From NCBI GenBank assembly GCA_027451345.1, contig DAIDJO010000007.1:1-34033 (forward strand): DNA of 34,033 nucleotides, given 5' to 3'. Under the pieces are notes generated by a model. The model searched no databases. It was not told the DNA's origin and was given only the letters and a program-made list of their open reading frames with translations. The DNA comes from Solirubrobacterales bacterium (GTDB taxonomy: Bacteria > Actinomycetota > Thermoleophilia > Solirubrobacterales > Solirubrobacteraceae). A program made the position numbers and the translations under genes. This document shows, one piece after another, positions 1-7,740 of the stretch. Position 1 is the stretch's first letter, and every line of letters starts with the position of its first letter.

Positions 1-111
1 GAGGCGGCCGAGGATCCGGAGATCGCCCGCGGGGCGCCGTACGCGACGCCGGTCCGGCGGCTCGACGAGGCGGCCGCGGCCCGCCGGCCGGTCGTCCGGC
101 AGGCGCTCTGA
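1..111 (+). CDS. gcvPB: glycine dehydrogenase (decarboxylating) subunit 2, C-terminal fragment
   Basis: Frame 1 is open from the left edge to a TGA at 109-111, giving the last 36 residues of a protein whose start lies outside the window. The tail contains APYATPVRRLDEAAAARRP, which resembles the C-terminal signature I know from the P-protein subunit 2 of the glycine cleavage system (a TPVxRLDE core followed by AARxPVxR). That PLP enzyme decarboxylates glycine and passes the aminomethyl group to the H-protein lipoyl arm. The call rests only on this short tail, and no other glycine cleavage gene is visible. A search with these residues would settle it. Confidence 0.6.
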   Translation, partial: EAAEDPEIARGAPYATPVRRLDEAAAARRPVVRQAL

Positions 112-139
112 GGCTCCCGCGGGCACGGCCGGCCACAGC

Positions 140-1270
140 ATGAGCAACGATCTGGTCTCCCTCGCCCATGACCTCGCCCCGCGGGTCGTGGAGGAGACGC
201 GGCAGCTCGTCGCGCTCTCGACGCCCTCGGGTGAGATCGAGGGCACCGAGCGCGCCGTCGCCCTCTGCCGGGAGCTCCTCCCCGGCTGGGACACCGAGCG
301 GCTTCCCTGCTCGACCGTCGGTTGCGCGCCCGACCTGCTCGCCACCCGGCGCGGTGCCGGGACGCGCCGCGTGTTGTTCCTCGGGCACCTCGACACGGTC
401 GTCGCCCACGCGGAGCACCAGCCGGCGCGGGAGGCCGAGGCGCGGCTGTACGGCTCCGGGACGACCGACATGAAGGGCGGCGTCGCCGTCGCCCTGGCTG
501 TCGCCCGGGCGTGCGCGGAGCGCGTGGCCGACTACGCGGAGCTCGCGGTGCTGCTCGTCTGCGATGAGGAGTGGCGGGTCGCCGAGTTCGCCCACGCCGA
601 GCGGTTCGCCGGCTACGACGCGTGTCTCTGCTTCGAAGCCGGCGAGGTCGACGAGTCGGGGGTGGACGGCGTGATCGTCCGCCGCAAGGGCGCGGGCACG
701 CTCCGCGTGCGCGCCACCGGACGCGCCGCGCACAGCGGCTCGGCGCCGCAGCACGGCCGCAACGCCCTGCTCGCCCCCGCGCGCGCCGCACTCGACGGGG
801 CGGCCGTCGCCGACCCGAGTGGCCCGGCCCGGCTCACCGTCGTGCCGACGATCCTGCGCTCCGGCGAGACGATCAACGTGGTGCCACCCGCCGGCGAGCT
901 CGTCTTCGACATGCGGGCGACGGATACGGATGCCTTCGCCGCGGTCCTCGCCGCGCTGCCGGCCGAGCTCGACGAGGTCCGGCTCGAGGCGGTGATGGAG
1001 CGGGTCTGGCCCGCCATGGACTCCGAGCGGGCGGCCGCGCCGCTGCTCGCCGCCGCGGCGGGCCGGCTCGGACGCCCGCTCGTGCCGCGCTCCCGGGGCG
1101 GCGCGAGCGACGCGAGCCACTTCGCGCCGAGGATCCCCCTCACGGTCGACGGGCTGGGGCCGCGCGGGGGCGGGGCCCACACTCCGGAGGAGTTCCTCCA
1201 CCTGCCGTCGCTGGGCGACCGGATCGCCGTCGCCATGGCGGTGGCCGAGGCTGCCATGCTGTTGGTATGA
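140..1270 (+). CDS. M20 family metallopeptidase (ArgE/DapE/carboxypeptidase G2-like)
   Basis: A 376-residue zinc-dependent amidohydrolase. The M20 metal ligands are readable: GHLDT (H83, D85), the bridging Asp in GTTDMKGG (D110), the general-base pair DEE (E143, E144), and E166 in CFEAGE. The lid/dimerisation domain carries GRAAHSGSAPQHGRNA, matching the family AHxGxxPxxGRNA signature. The end has GGASDASHF and AHTPEEF, the region of the last metal-binding His. Family members hydrolyse N-acyl amino acids, succinyl-diaminopimelate or C-terminal glutamates; the substrate cannot be read from the sequence. The ATG has no clear Shine-Dalgarno. Its stop overlaps the next start (ATGA, 1267-1270), so it is probably co-translated with the rhomboid gene. 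Confidence 0.9.
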   Translation: MSNDLVSLAHDLAPRVVEETRQLVALSTPSGEIEGTERAVALCRELLPGWDTERLPCSTVGCAPDLLATRRGAGTRRVLFLGHLDTVVAHAEHQPAREAEARLYGSGTTDMKGGVAVALAVARACAERVADYAELAVLLVCDEEWRVAEFAHAERFAGYDACLCFEAGEVDESGVDGVIVRRKGAGTLRVRATGRAAHSGSAPQHGRNALLAPARAALDGAAVADPSGPARLTVVPTILRSGETINVVPPAGELVFDMRATDTDAFAAVLAALPAELDEVRLEAVMERVWPAMDSERAAAPLLAAAAGRLGRPLVPRSRGGASDASHFAPRIPLTVDGLGPRGGGAHTPEEFLHLPSLGDRIAVAMAVAEAAMLLV

Positions 1271-1920
1271 CCGAGGCCGACGGGGGCCGTCTCAGGTCCC
1301 GCATGGGTCGCCGCGCCGAGCGGCCGCGCGAGGGCATCGTCCTGCTCGCGGCGATCGTGCTGCTGATGTGGGTCGTCGAAGCCATCAACTCGCTCGACGG
1401 CAACGCGCTGAACGGTGACGGCATCCACGCCCGCGACATCGGCCGCTTCTGGGGCATCCTCACCGCGCCGTTCATCCACGGCAGCTTCCAGCACCTGCTC
1501 GACAACACCCTGCCGTTCGCCTTCCTCGGGGTGATCATCGCCCTGCACGGAGCCGGGCGGCTGCTCCTGGTCACCGGCTTCATCGTCGTCATCGGCGGAC
1601 TGGGTACCTGGGTGATCGGTCCCGCCGGGGCGAGCACGATCGGCGCGAGCGGCGTGGTCTTCGGCTACGCGACCTACCTGCTCACCCGCGGCTTCTTCGA
1701 TCGCAGCCTCTGGGAGCTCGGCGTCGGGATGGTCGTCGGCGTCATCTGGGGCGCGGCGCTCATCTCGAGCCTGGTGCCGCACGCCGGCATCTCCTGGCAA
1801 GCGCACCTCTGCGGCGGGATCGCCGGCGTCATCGTCGCCTGGCGGCTCTCCCGCGTGGACCAGCGCCGCGCGGCATCCGCCGATCACACGGCGCCCGCCG
1901 AGTCGCCGACGCTCGTCTGA
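1267..1920 (+). CDS. rhomboid family intramembrane serine protease
   Basis: A 217-residue polytopic membrane protein. The start is the ATG overlapping the upstream stop; the same frame stays open far upstream, but that part is antisense-like filler inside the peptidase gene. The catalytic dyad is visible: Ser in GASGVVFGY (S128) on one helix and His in SWQAHLCGGIAG (H180) on a later helix. The loop HGSFQHLLDN (71-80) is the typical rhomboid HxxxxHxxxN element, supplying His and Asn to the oxyanion hole. Six hydrophobic segments fit the minimal bacterial topology. Rhomboids cut transmembrane substrates within the bilayer; the substrate is unknown. The tail after about residue 192 is short, polar and probably cytoplasmic. 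Confidence 0.92.
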   Translation: MTEADGGRLRSRMGRRAERPREGIVLLAAIVLLMWVVEAINSLDGNALNGDGIHARDIGRFWGILTAPFIHGSFQHLLDNTLPFAFLGVIIALHGAGRLLLVTGFIVVIGGLGTWVIGPAGASTIGASGVVFGYATYLLTRGFFDRSLWELGVGMVVGVIWGAALISSLVPHAGISWQAHLCGGIAGVIVAWRLSRVDQRRAASADHTAPAESPTLV

Positions 1921-1984
1921 GGCGCCGCAGCGGCCGGTGACCGACCGCCCCGCCCCGGCGCGGCCCCGGCGGCCCCTCGCTCGC

Positions 1985-1990
1985 TAGCCT
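1985..1990 (+). promoter_or_regulatory. -10 box (TAGCCT) for trpS, near-leaderless
   Basis: TANNNT hexamer ending 8 nt before the trpS ATG at 1999. With the usual 7-nt distance to +1, transcription would start at about 1997. No Shine-Dalgarno lies in between and no -35 is convincing. Confidence 0.6.
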
Positions 1991-1998
1991 GCCTGACC

Positions 1999-2982
1999 AT
2001 GCGCATCTTCTCCGGCGTCCAACCGACCGGTCGCAAGCATCTCGGCAACTACATCGGTGCCTTCGTGCCGCACGTCGCCAGCCAGGACCGCGGCGAGAGC
2101 ATCTACTGCATCGTCGATCTGCACGCAACGACGGTCGCCTACGACCCGGCCCGGTTGCGCAGCGACGTGTATGACCTGCAGGCCGTGTGGATGGCGGCGG
2201 GCCTTGACCCCGAGCGTTGCGTCCTCTTCCGTCAGAGCGACGTGATCGAGCACTCCGAGCTGCAGTGGCTGCTCAACAGCGTCACCGCCTACGGCGAGCT
2301 CTCGCGCATGACCCAGTTCAAGGACAAATCCGGTCAGCAGGACTTCATCTCCGCCGGCATCTTCAACTATCCGATCCTGATGGCGGCCGACATCCTGCTC
2401 TACCGGACCGATGAGGTGCCCGTGGGCGACGATCAGCGTCAGCACGTCGAGCTCAGCCGTGATGTGGCGCAGCGCTTCAACTCCCGCTTCGGCGAGACCT
2501 TCGTGGTGCCCGAGGTGGTGATCCGTGACGTCGGCGCGCGGATCATGGACCTGCAGACGCCCGAACGGAAGATGTCGACGACCGGCGGAACCCCGGCCGG
2601 GACCGTGTACGTGACCGATGACCCCGCCGCGATCCTCAAGAAGTTCCGGTCCGCCGTGACCGACTCGGGCCGGGAGATCCGGCACAGCCCCGAGAAGGCG
2701 GGGATCAGCAACCTGCTGGAGATCCTCGCCGTCGTCCGCGGCGCCTCGATCGGGGAGCTGGAGCGCGAGTTCGAGGGCGCCGGCTACGGCGACTTCAAAC
2801 TCGCCGTCGGCGAGGCGGTCGTGGACTACCTGACGCCCGTGCGCGAGCGTTTCGCGACGCTGCGCGCGGACGAGGCCGGCCTCGAGGCGACGCTGCGACG
2901 CGGCGCGGAGAAGGCGCGCGCGATCGCCGTCGAGACGATGGCCGGCGTCCGCGCCGCCATGGGCGTCGGCCCGGTCCGGTAG
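1999..2982 (+). CDS. trpS: tryptophan--tRNA ligase
   Basis: A 327-residue class Ic aminoacyl-tRNA synthetase that charges tRNA-Trp. The N-terminus SGVQPTGRKHLGNYIGA holds the HIGH-equivalent element (HLGN), and RKMSTT at 190-195 is the KMSKS-type loop, with the TrpRS-specific serine-rich form. GDDQRQHVELSRD and the ILMAADILLYRTDEVPVG segment are conserved TrpRS active-site regions. Length is normal for bacterial TrpRS. It follows a 78-bp GC-rich gap after the rhomboid gene and has its own apparent promoter, so it is probably an independent unit rather than part of the upstream pair. Confidence 0.97.
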   Translation: MRIFSGVQPTGRKHLGNYIGAFVPHVASQDRGESIYCIVDLHATTVAYDPARLRSDVYDLQAVWMAAGLDPERCVLFRQSDVIEHSELQWLLNSVTAYGELSRMTQFKDKSGQQDFISAGIFNYPILMAADILLYRTDEVPVGDDQRQHVELSRDVAQRFNSRFGETFVVPEVVIRDVGARIMDLQTPERKMSTTGGTPAGTVYVTDDPAAILKKFRSAVTDSGREIRHSPEKAGISNLLEILAVVRGASIGELEREFEGAGYGDFKLAVGEAVVDYLTPVRERFATLRADEAGLEATLRRGAEKARAIAVETMAGVRAAMGVGPVR

Positions 2983-3011
2983 CGCCCGGCCGGTTCAGCC
3001 GACCCGCCGAG

Positions 3012-3017
3012 TACCCT
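3012..3017 (+). promoter_or_regulatory. -10 box (TACCCT) for scpA, near-leaderless
   Basis: TANNNT hexamer 8 nt before the GTG at 3026, with predicted +1 about 3024. There is no Shine-Dalgarno in the gap, so a transcript would begin practically at the start codon. Confidence 0.6.
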
Positions 3018-3025
3018 CGGCCGCA

Positions 3026-3802
3026 GTGAGTCCTGCCACCCTCAAGCGGCCCCTGCGCCTCGTCGACCTCGAGCTCGACCTCGAGGTCTTCAACGGCCCG
3101 TTCGACCTGCTGCTCACGCTGATCCTGCGCGAGGAGGTGGACCTGCTCGAGGTCGACCTGGCGGACGTCGTCATCTCCTACATCGACCATCTCGAGGCCC
3201 GCGGCGAGCTCGATCTGGAGGCCGCCACCGAGTTCCTCGTGCTGATCACCTCGCTGCTCGAGCTGAAGTCGCGGCTGATGCTGCCCGGAGAGGAGATCGA
3301 GGAGATCGAGCTCGATCCCGGCGAGGCGGCGACCGAGCTGCTCGCGCGCCTGCTCGACGCGCACCGCTACCGGACGGCGGCCGAGCACCTGTCGGGGCTG
3401 CTGCGCGAACAGTCGGGGCACCGGTTCCGCTCCGCGCCACTGCCCGTCAGCCTGCGCAGGGCGTCGCTCCCCGAGGCCAGCGCGGTGTATGACCCGGGCC
3501 GGCTGGCGCAGGCCATCGGCCAGCTGCTCGTGCTCCCGCCCGAGGTCGACGTGCGCCACATCCCCGTCCCCAAGGTCACGGTCGCCGAGCGGCTCAGCGT
3601 GCTGCGCTCGCTCCTGCGCCGCGGCGCCTTCAACTTCGACGAGGCGGTCCGCGACGCCGACCGCGTGACCGTCGCCGTGACGCTCTTCTCGCTGCTCGAG
3701 CTCTACAAGCAGGGCGAGCTCACCTGGTCCCAGGAGCAGCCGTTCGGGACGATCGAGGTTCGGCCCGCCACCGGGCCGCGAGCGGAGTCGGCGGCGGCAT
3801 GA
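3026..3802 (+). CDS. scpA: segregation and condensation protein A (kleisin ScpA)
   Basis: A 258-residue kleisin subunit of the SMC-ScpAB condensin. The N-terminus has the ScpA hallmark FNGPFDLLLTLILREEVDLL, the helical domain that binds the SMC neck. SLLELKSRLMLPGE is the other conserved N-terminal block. The C-terminus (about 175-250) is the winged helix that closes on the SMC head, ending FSLLELYKQGEL, also typical. The GTG start follows a TANNNT box by 8 nt. The stop overlaps the scpB start by ATGA, the usual tight scpAB coupling. The smc gene is not in this window. Confidence 0.96.
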   Translation: MSPATLKRPLRLVDLELDLEVFNGPFDLLLTLILREEVDLLEVDLADVVISYIDHLEARGELDLEAATEFLVLITSLLELKSRLMLPGEEIEEIELDPGEAATELLARLLDAHRYRTAAEHLSGLLREQSGHRFRSAPLPVSLRRASLPEASAVYDPGRLAQAIGQLLVLPPEVDVRHIPVPKVTVAERLSVLRSLLRRGAFNFDEAVRDADRVTVAVTLFSLLELYKQGELTWSQEQPFGTIEVRPATGPRAESAAA

Positions 3803-4374
3803 GCCTCACGCTCGCCGCCACGCTCGAGGCTCTGCTCTTCCTCTCGCCCGAGCCGCTCGACGCCGACGCCCTGGCGGCAGCCGCCGAGGTCGAGATCGAC
3901 GAGGTGCGGGCCGCGCTCGACACCCTGGTCACCCGGTATGAGCAGGAGGACCGCGGCCTCGTGCTCCGCGAGCTCGCCGGCGGCTGGACGCTCTCCTCCC
4001 ACCCGGAGGCCGAGGAGGCGGCGCGCAACCTGTTCGCCCGGCCGCGCACCCCGGCGCTCACGCCGGCGCAGGCCGAGACGCTCGCCATCATCGCGTACCT
4101 ACAGCCCGTCTCCCGCCCGGAGATCGCCCGCATCCGCGGCGTCAACGCCGAGTCGGCCGCGGCCACGCTGCTCGAGCGCGGCCTCGTCGAGGAGTCGGGG
4201 CGCTCCCAGTTCGGCGCGGTCCTCTACCGCACGACCGATCTCTTCCTGCGCCTCTTCGGGTTGCGCAGCCTCGAGGAGCTGCCCCCGATCAGCGCCTTCG
4301 ATCCCTCGCCCGAACTCGAGGAGGAGCTTCGCGAGCGGCTGCTGCGAGCCGGTGAGGCTCGCGTCGCCGGCTGA
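3799..4374 (+). CDS. scpB: segregation and condensation protein B (ScpB)
   Basis: A 191-residue partner of ScpA; a dimer of ScpB binds the middle of the kleisin and modulates SMC ATPase opening. The sequence shows two consecutive winged-helix units: AATLEALLFLSPEPL at the start of the first, and LTPAQAETLAIIAYLQPVSRPEIARIRGVNA at the start of the second, the latter a strong family signature. FLRLFGLRSLEELPPI near the end is also conserved. The start codon overlaps the scpA stop. A strong hairpin follows before the convergent rlmN gene. Confidence 0.95.
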   Translation: MSLTLAATLEALLFLSPEPLDADALAAAAEVEIDEVRAALDTLVTRYEQEDRGLVLRELAGGWTLSSHPEAEEAARNLFARPRTPALTPAQAETLAIIAYLQPVSRPEIARIRGVNAESAAATLLERGLVEESGRSQFGAVLYRTTDLFLRLFGLRSLEELPPISAFDPSPELEEELRERLLRAGEARVAG

Positions 4375-4390
4375 GGCCCGCGGGCCGGGC

Positions 4391-4430
4391 CCGGCTGCAG
4401 CCGGCCCTCGCAGCAGCGGCGCGAGGGCCG
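4391..4430. terminator. U-less hairpins between convergent scpB and rlmN
   Basis: The 66-bp gap between the two stops contains a 14-bp perfect palindrome at 4391-4404 (CCGGCTGCAGCCGG). It also holds a 10-bp perfect stem, 4402-4411 with 4421-4430 (CGGCCCTCGC), with a 9-nt loop. Neither has a U-tract on either strand. The position between convergent genes suggests a bidirectional terminator or transcript-end protection structure. Confidence 0.6.
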
Positions 4431-4440
4431 TGGGCTGCGC

Positions 4441-5460
4441 TCAGGAGCCGGCGCCCACCGCGATCGCCGCCTCCGAACTGAGCGCCCCGGCGGCGAGCTG
4501 GCCGCAGGCGGCGGCGATGTCCCGGCCGCGGGTGAGGCGGACGGTCGCGCTCAGGCCGTGGCGCTCGAGCTCCTCGCGAAACGCGTCGATCGCGCGCGGC
4601 GTCGAGCCCTGCATGCCGACGTCGGTCGGGTTGTACGGGATCAGGTTCACCTTGTAGATCCGAGGATCGAGAATCGCGGCGAGCTCCCGGGCCTGGCCGA
4701 CGGAATCGTTGACGCCACCGAGCATCACGTACTCGACGAACACCATGCGTCGCTTGCGCTCGTAGAAGCGCTCGCACGCGGCGAGCACGTCGCCGAGCGG
4801 GTAGCGGTCGTTGACGGGCATCAGCTCGGAGCGCAGCGCCGGGTTCGCCGCATGCAGGGAGAGCGCGAGGCGCAGTGGCATCGGGTCGGCGGCGAGGCGG
4901 TCGATGCCGGGGATCCAGCCGACGGTCGAGACGGCGGTGCGGCGATGCGTGATCCCCAGGTCGGGCAGGCGCCGGCAGGCCTCGAGCACGCTGTCAAGGT
5001 TCATCAGCGGCTCGCCCATCCCCATGAACACGCAGTGGTCGACCTCGGTGATGCGGCGGAAGTGGAGCGCCTGGTCGAGGATCTCCCAGGCCGTCAGGTT
5101 GCGCCCGAACCGCATCTGCCCGGTCGCGCAGAAACGGCAGGTGAGGGGACAGCCGGACTGCGAGGAGACGCAGAGCGAGCGGCGCCCGTCGCGGTAGCGC
5201 ATCAGCACCGCCTCGAGCGGGCGGCCGTCGGCCGTGCGCATCAGGGCCTTGATCGTGCCGTCGGAGGCGTGGGCCTCGTGCTCGACCGTGAGCGTGGAGA
5301 ACGGCACCGCCTGGGCGAGGGCCTCCCGCAGCGCCCGCGGCAGGTTCGACATCTCCGCGTAGGAGCCCGCCCCCGCCGCCGTCCACTCCCACACCTGGCG
5401 CAGACGGTAGGACGGCTCGCCGAGCTCGGAGAGGGTCCGGGAGAGCAGCTCGAGATCCAT
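4441..5460 (-). CDS. rlmN: dual-specificity RNA methyltransferase RlmN (23S A2503 / tRNA A37)
   Basis: A 339-residue radical-SAM enzyme that makes 2-methyladenosine in 23S rRNA and certain tRNAs. The iron-sulfur motif is CPLTCRFC (C104, C108, C111; CxxxCxxC), followed by GMGEP, the glycine-rich SAM segment. The near-C-terminal RGRDIAAACGQL carries the methyl-carrying Cys (C319), which distinguishes RlmN/Cfr from other radical SAM proteins. I placed the start at the ATG 5458-5460 because homology begins there; the open frame continues far upstream but runs antisense through rluB. It is divergent from rluB with only 24 bp between starts, so the two promoters must overlap. Confidence 0.95.
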   Translation of the reverse strand: MDLELLSRTLSELGEPSYRLRQVWEWTAAGAGSYAEMSNLPRALREALAQAVPFSTLTVEHEAHASDGTIKALMRTADGRPLEAVLMRYRDGRRSLCVSSQSGCPLTCRFCATGQMRFGRNLTAWEILDQALHFRRITEVDHCVFMGMGEPLMNLDSVLEACRRLPDLGITHRRTAVSTVGWIPGIDRLAADPMPLRLALSLHAANPALRSELMPVNDRYPLGDVLAACERFYERKRRMVFVEYVMLGGVNDSVGQARELAAILDPRIYKVNLIPYNPTDVGMQGSTPRAIDAFREELERHGLSATVRLTRGRDIAAACGQLAAGALSSEAAIAVGAGS

Positions 5461-5469
5461 GGGAAGCCC

Positions 5470-5475
5470 TATGGT
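5470..5475 (+). promoter_or_regulatory. -10 box (TATGGT) for rluB
   Basis: TANNNT hexamer 9 nt before the rluB ATG at 5485, inside the 24-bp divergent gap with rlmN. Predicted +1 is about 5482, leaving a leader of about 3 nt. Confidence 0.5.
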
Positions 5476-5484
5476 GACAGGCCG

Positions 5485-6228
5485 ATGCGGCTCGCCAAGT
5501 TCCTCGCCAACTCGGGTGTCGCCTCCCGCCGTGCGGCCGAGCAGATCATCCGCAGCGGACGGGTGACGGTGGCGGGCGCCGTCGTCACCGATCCGGCCCG
5601 CGAAGTCGACGCCGGCAGCGCGGTGCGGCTCGACGGTCGTCCGGTGGGGGAGGGGGCGCAGGAGCTCGTCGTCTACGCGGTGCACAAGCCGGCGGGCGTC
5701 GTCTCGACCGCGAGCGACCCCCAGGGTCGGCCGACGGTCGTCTCGCTCGTCGAGTCCGGGCAGCGCCTCTACCCGGTCGGCCGCCTCGACGCCGACACCA
5801 CGGGGCTGATCCTGCTCACCAACGACGGGGACCTGGCGCACCGCCTCACCCATCCGAGCTTCGAGGTCGACAAGACCTACCGGGCGGTCGTCGGCGGCGG
5901 GCCGGTGCGGGAACCGGCGCTCCGGGCCCTGCGGCACGGGGTGGCGCTGGAGGACGGGATGACGGCGCCGGCGCGGGTCGTGCGGATCCGGCCCGACACG
6001 CTCGAGATCACGATCCATGAGGGCCGCAAGCGCCAGATCAAGCGGATGTGTCAGCACGTCGGACACCGGGTGATCCGTCTGGAGCGGGTGCGCTTCGGCC
6101 CACTGCTGCTCGGGGATCTCCCGCCCGGCGGCCACCGGCGGCTGAGCGCGAACGAGGTGAGCCTGCTCAGGAACGCTGGATCAGCTTCCCGTACAGGCGG
6201 AACCCCGCGCGGTGCATCGCCCGCTTGA
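5485..6228 (+). CDS. rluB: 23S rRNA pseudouridine synthase, RluB/RsuA family
   Basis: A 247-residue protein with an N-terminal S4 RNA-binding domain (MRLAKFLANSGVASRRAAEQII) and a catalytic domain with GRLDADTTGLILLTNDG, where the Asp after RL (D102) is the invariant nucleophile. HEGRKRQIKRM (about 178-188) is the RluB/E/F-type signature; in this synteny (downstream of scpB) the enzyme is normally RluB, acting near U2605 of 23S rRNA. The last 20 or so residues are low-complexity and overlap the convergent glycosyltransferase gene by 62 bp. An RsuA-type 16S target cannot be fully excluded from sequence alone. Confidence 0.92.
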   Translation: MRLAKFLANSGVASRRAAEQIIRSGRVTVAGAVVTDPAREVDAGSAVRLDGRPVGEGAQELVVYAVHKPAGVVSTASDPQGRPTVVSLVESGQRLYPVGRLDADTTGLILLTNDGDLAHRLTHPSFEVDKTYRAVVGGGPVREPALRALRHGVALEDGMTAPARVVRIRPDTLEITIHEGRKRQIKRMCQHVGHRVIRLERVRFGPLLLGDLPPGGHRRLSANEVSLLRNAGSASRTGGTPRGASPA

Positions 6229-7717
6229 TCTGGCCCTGGGTGACCCGGCGGGGGTGGGCCGAGACGAGCGTCAGGATCTGGAACTGCCGCACCCGCGTGC
6301 GCGCGACCTCGCGGAACCCGGGGATCCCGTAGCTCGCCCGAAGCCGCGACGGATACAGGTTGCAGGCCGCGCCCCACCAGCAGAGCCAGTGGCGGTTGGA
6401 CCCGGGGGGTGAGCTGTTGGCGACGATCTCGATCTCGGTGACGTGACGCGGCTTCCCGTGCCCGAGCGAGGAGGTGCGGGTCATGTACACCTGCGTGAGC
6501 GACTCCAGCCACACGTTGCGCTGGAAGACGAGCAGGCGCGTGGCGCCCGGAGGCTGCCCGCGCACCGGCCACGGGCCGAGGGCGCGGGCCACCGCGGACC
6601 AGTCCGGGCGCTGCAGCGTCGCGACCGTCGCGACGCTCGCGGTGGCGGTCAGGCCGACCGCGCAGAGCGCGGCGGCCACGGCGATCCCGAGGCGACGCCC
6701 CTGCGGCACGGCCAGGCCCGCCGCGAGCAGGATCGCCAGCGGCAGCCAGAGGGCCAGCAGGTTGCGCGTCAGCACCGTGTCGCTCCCCGCCGCGTCGACG
6801 GCCATCACCAGGGCGAAGCCGCCGAGGGCGATCGCGCCCGCGCCCCACGCCCGCCGCCGATCGTCGCGACCGGCGGAGCGGGCCAGCCGCAGCAGCGCGA
6901 TCGCGCCGAGCGCGAAGCCGACCCAGGTGAGCTCGACGTACGCGCGGGAGCCGGTTCCCAGCAGGAACTGGGGGAGGATCTGTCCGAGGCGGTCGTTCAG
7001 CGGCGCCCGGTCGATCCACGACGCGTTGCCCCGGTTGCTCTGCTCGATGAGCAGCGGCAGCAGGGCGCCGCCGCAGGCCGCCGCGAGCAGGACCGCCAGC
7101 CACGTCGCCGGTCGCCGCCGGTGCGCGGCGAGCAGCCAGATCGCCTCGGGGACGATCACGAGCGCCGCGTCGTAATGGGTCGCCAACGCGATGCCGCACG
7201 CCAGCGCCCACACCCCGAGACGGCCGCCGGAGGGGCGCTCGAGCGCGCGGGCGAAGGCGAGCAGCGTCAGGGCGGAGGTGAGCACGAGCAGCTCGTAGGC
7301 GCGCGCCTCCTGGGAGTACCAGATGAGCAGCGGATTGCAGGCGGTGAGCGCCGCCACGATCACCGCCGCGCGCCGGTTGGCGAGCAGGCGCCGCGCGGCG
7401 AGGTACGACACCGGCACGACGGCGACGCCGATCAGCGCGGAGAGCGCGCGCAGGTCCGCCGCCCCGCGGCCGACGAGGTGGGTCCAGACCCAGGCGAGCA
7501 GGTAATACAGGTACGGGGTCGACTCGGTCCGCGGGATCGTGGCGAGCATGTGGCCGAGCGACGCCTTGACGAGCATCACCGTGTAGGCCTCGTCGAACCA
7601 CAGGCTCTGATGGCCGATCCCGACGAGGCGCAGCGCGGCGGCGAGCATCGTCAGGGCGACGATCGCGGACGTCGCCGGGTCCCACCCGCCCGCGCGCGCT
7701 GTTCGCTCTGGCCGCAC
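6167..7717 (-). CDS. GT-C fold membrane glycosyltransferase (PMT/ArnT-like), copy 1
   Basis: A 516-residue polytopic membrane protein. After the first hydrophobic segment comes WFDEAYT (D42, E43), the extracytoplasmic acidic motif of GT-C enzymes that use polyprenyl-phosphate sugar donors. STPYLYYLLAWVW and NPLLIWYSQEARAYE are further PMT_2/GT39-like blocks. About ten hydrophobic segments are followed by a soluble C-terminal domain (about 380-516) containing CWWGAACN (C446, C452), PSRL and YGIPGF. It is a clear paralogue of the next gene, 23 bp upstream on the same strand. The likely job is sugar transfer to a cell-envelope acceptor; donor and acceptor are unknown. The GTG start is preceded by CAGGCT at 6 nt, a weak -10. 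The 3' end overlaps rluB. Confidence 0.82.
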   Translation of the reverse strand: MRPERTARAGGWDPATSAIVALTMLAAALRLVGIGHQSLWFDEAYTVMLVKASLGHMLATIPRTESTPYLYYLLAWVWTHLVGRGAADLRALSALIGVAVVPVSYLAARRLLANRRAAVIVAALTACNPLLIWYSQEARAYELLVLTSALTLLAFARALERPSGGRLGVWALACGIALATHYDAALVIVPEAIWLLAAHRRRPATWLAVLLAAACGGALLPLLIEQSNRGNASWIDRAPLNDRLGQILPQFLLGTGSRAYVELTWVGFALGAIALLRLARSAGRDDRRRAWGAGAIALGGFALVMAVDAAGSDTVLTRNLLALWLPLAILLAAGLAVPQGRRLGIAVAAALCAVGLTATASVATVATLQRPDWSAVARALGPWPVRGQPPGATRLLVFQRNVWLESLTQVYMTRTSSLGHGKPRHVTEIEIVANSSPPGSNRHWLCWWGAACNLYPSRLRASYGIPGFREVARTRVRQFQILTLVSAHPRRVTQGQIKRAMHRAGFRLYGKLIQRS

Positions 7718-7740
7718 GCACCCAGCCTGTCAGAGACGGG

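Noticed and set aside
571..1266. Rhomboid gene starting at 571
   Set aside because: The frame is open, but residues before 1267 are Arg-rich filler inside the M20 peptidase gene; the ATGA overlap at 1267 gives a normal rhomboid length.
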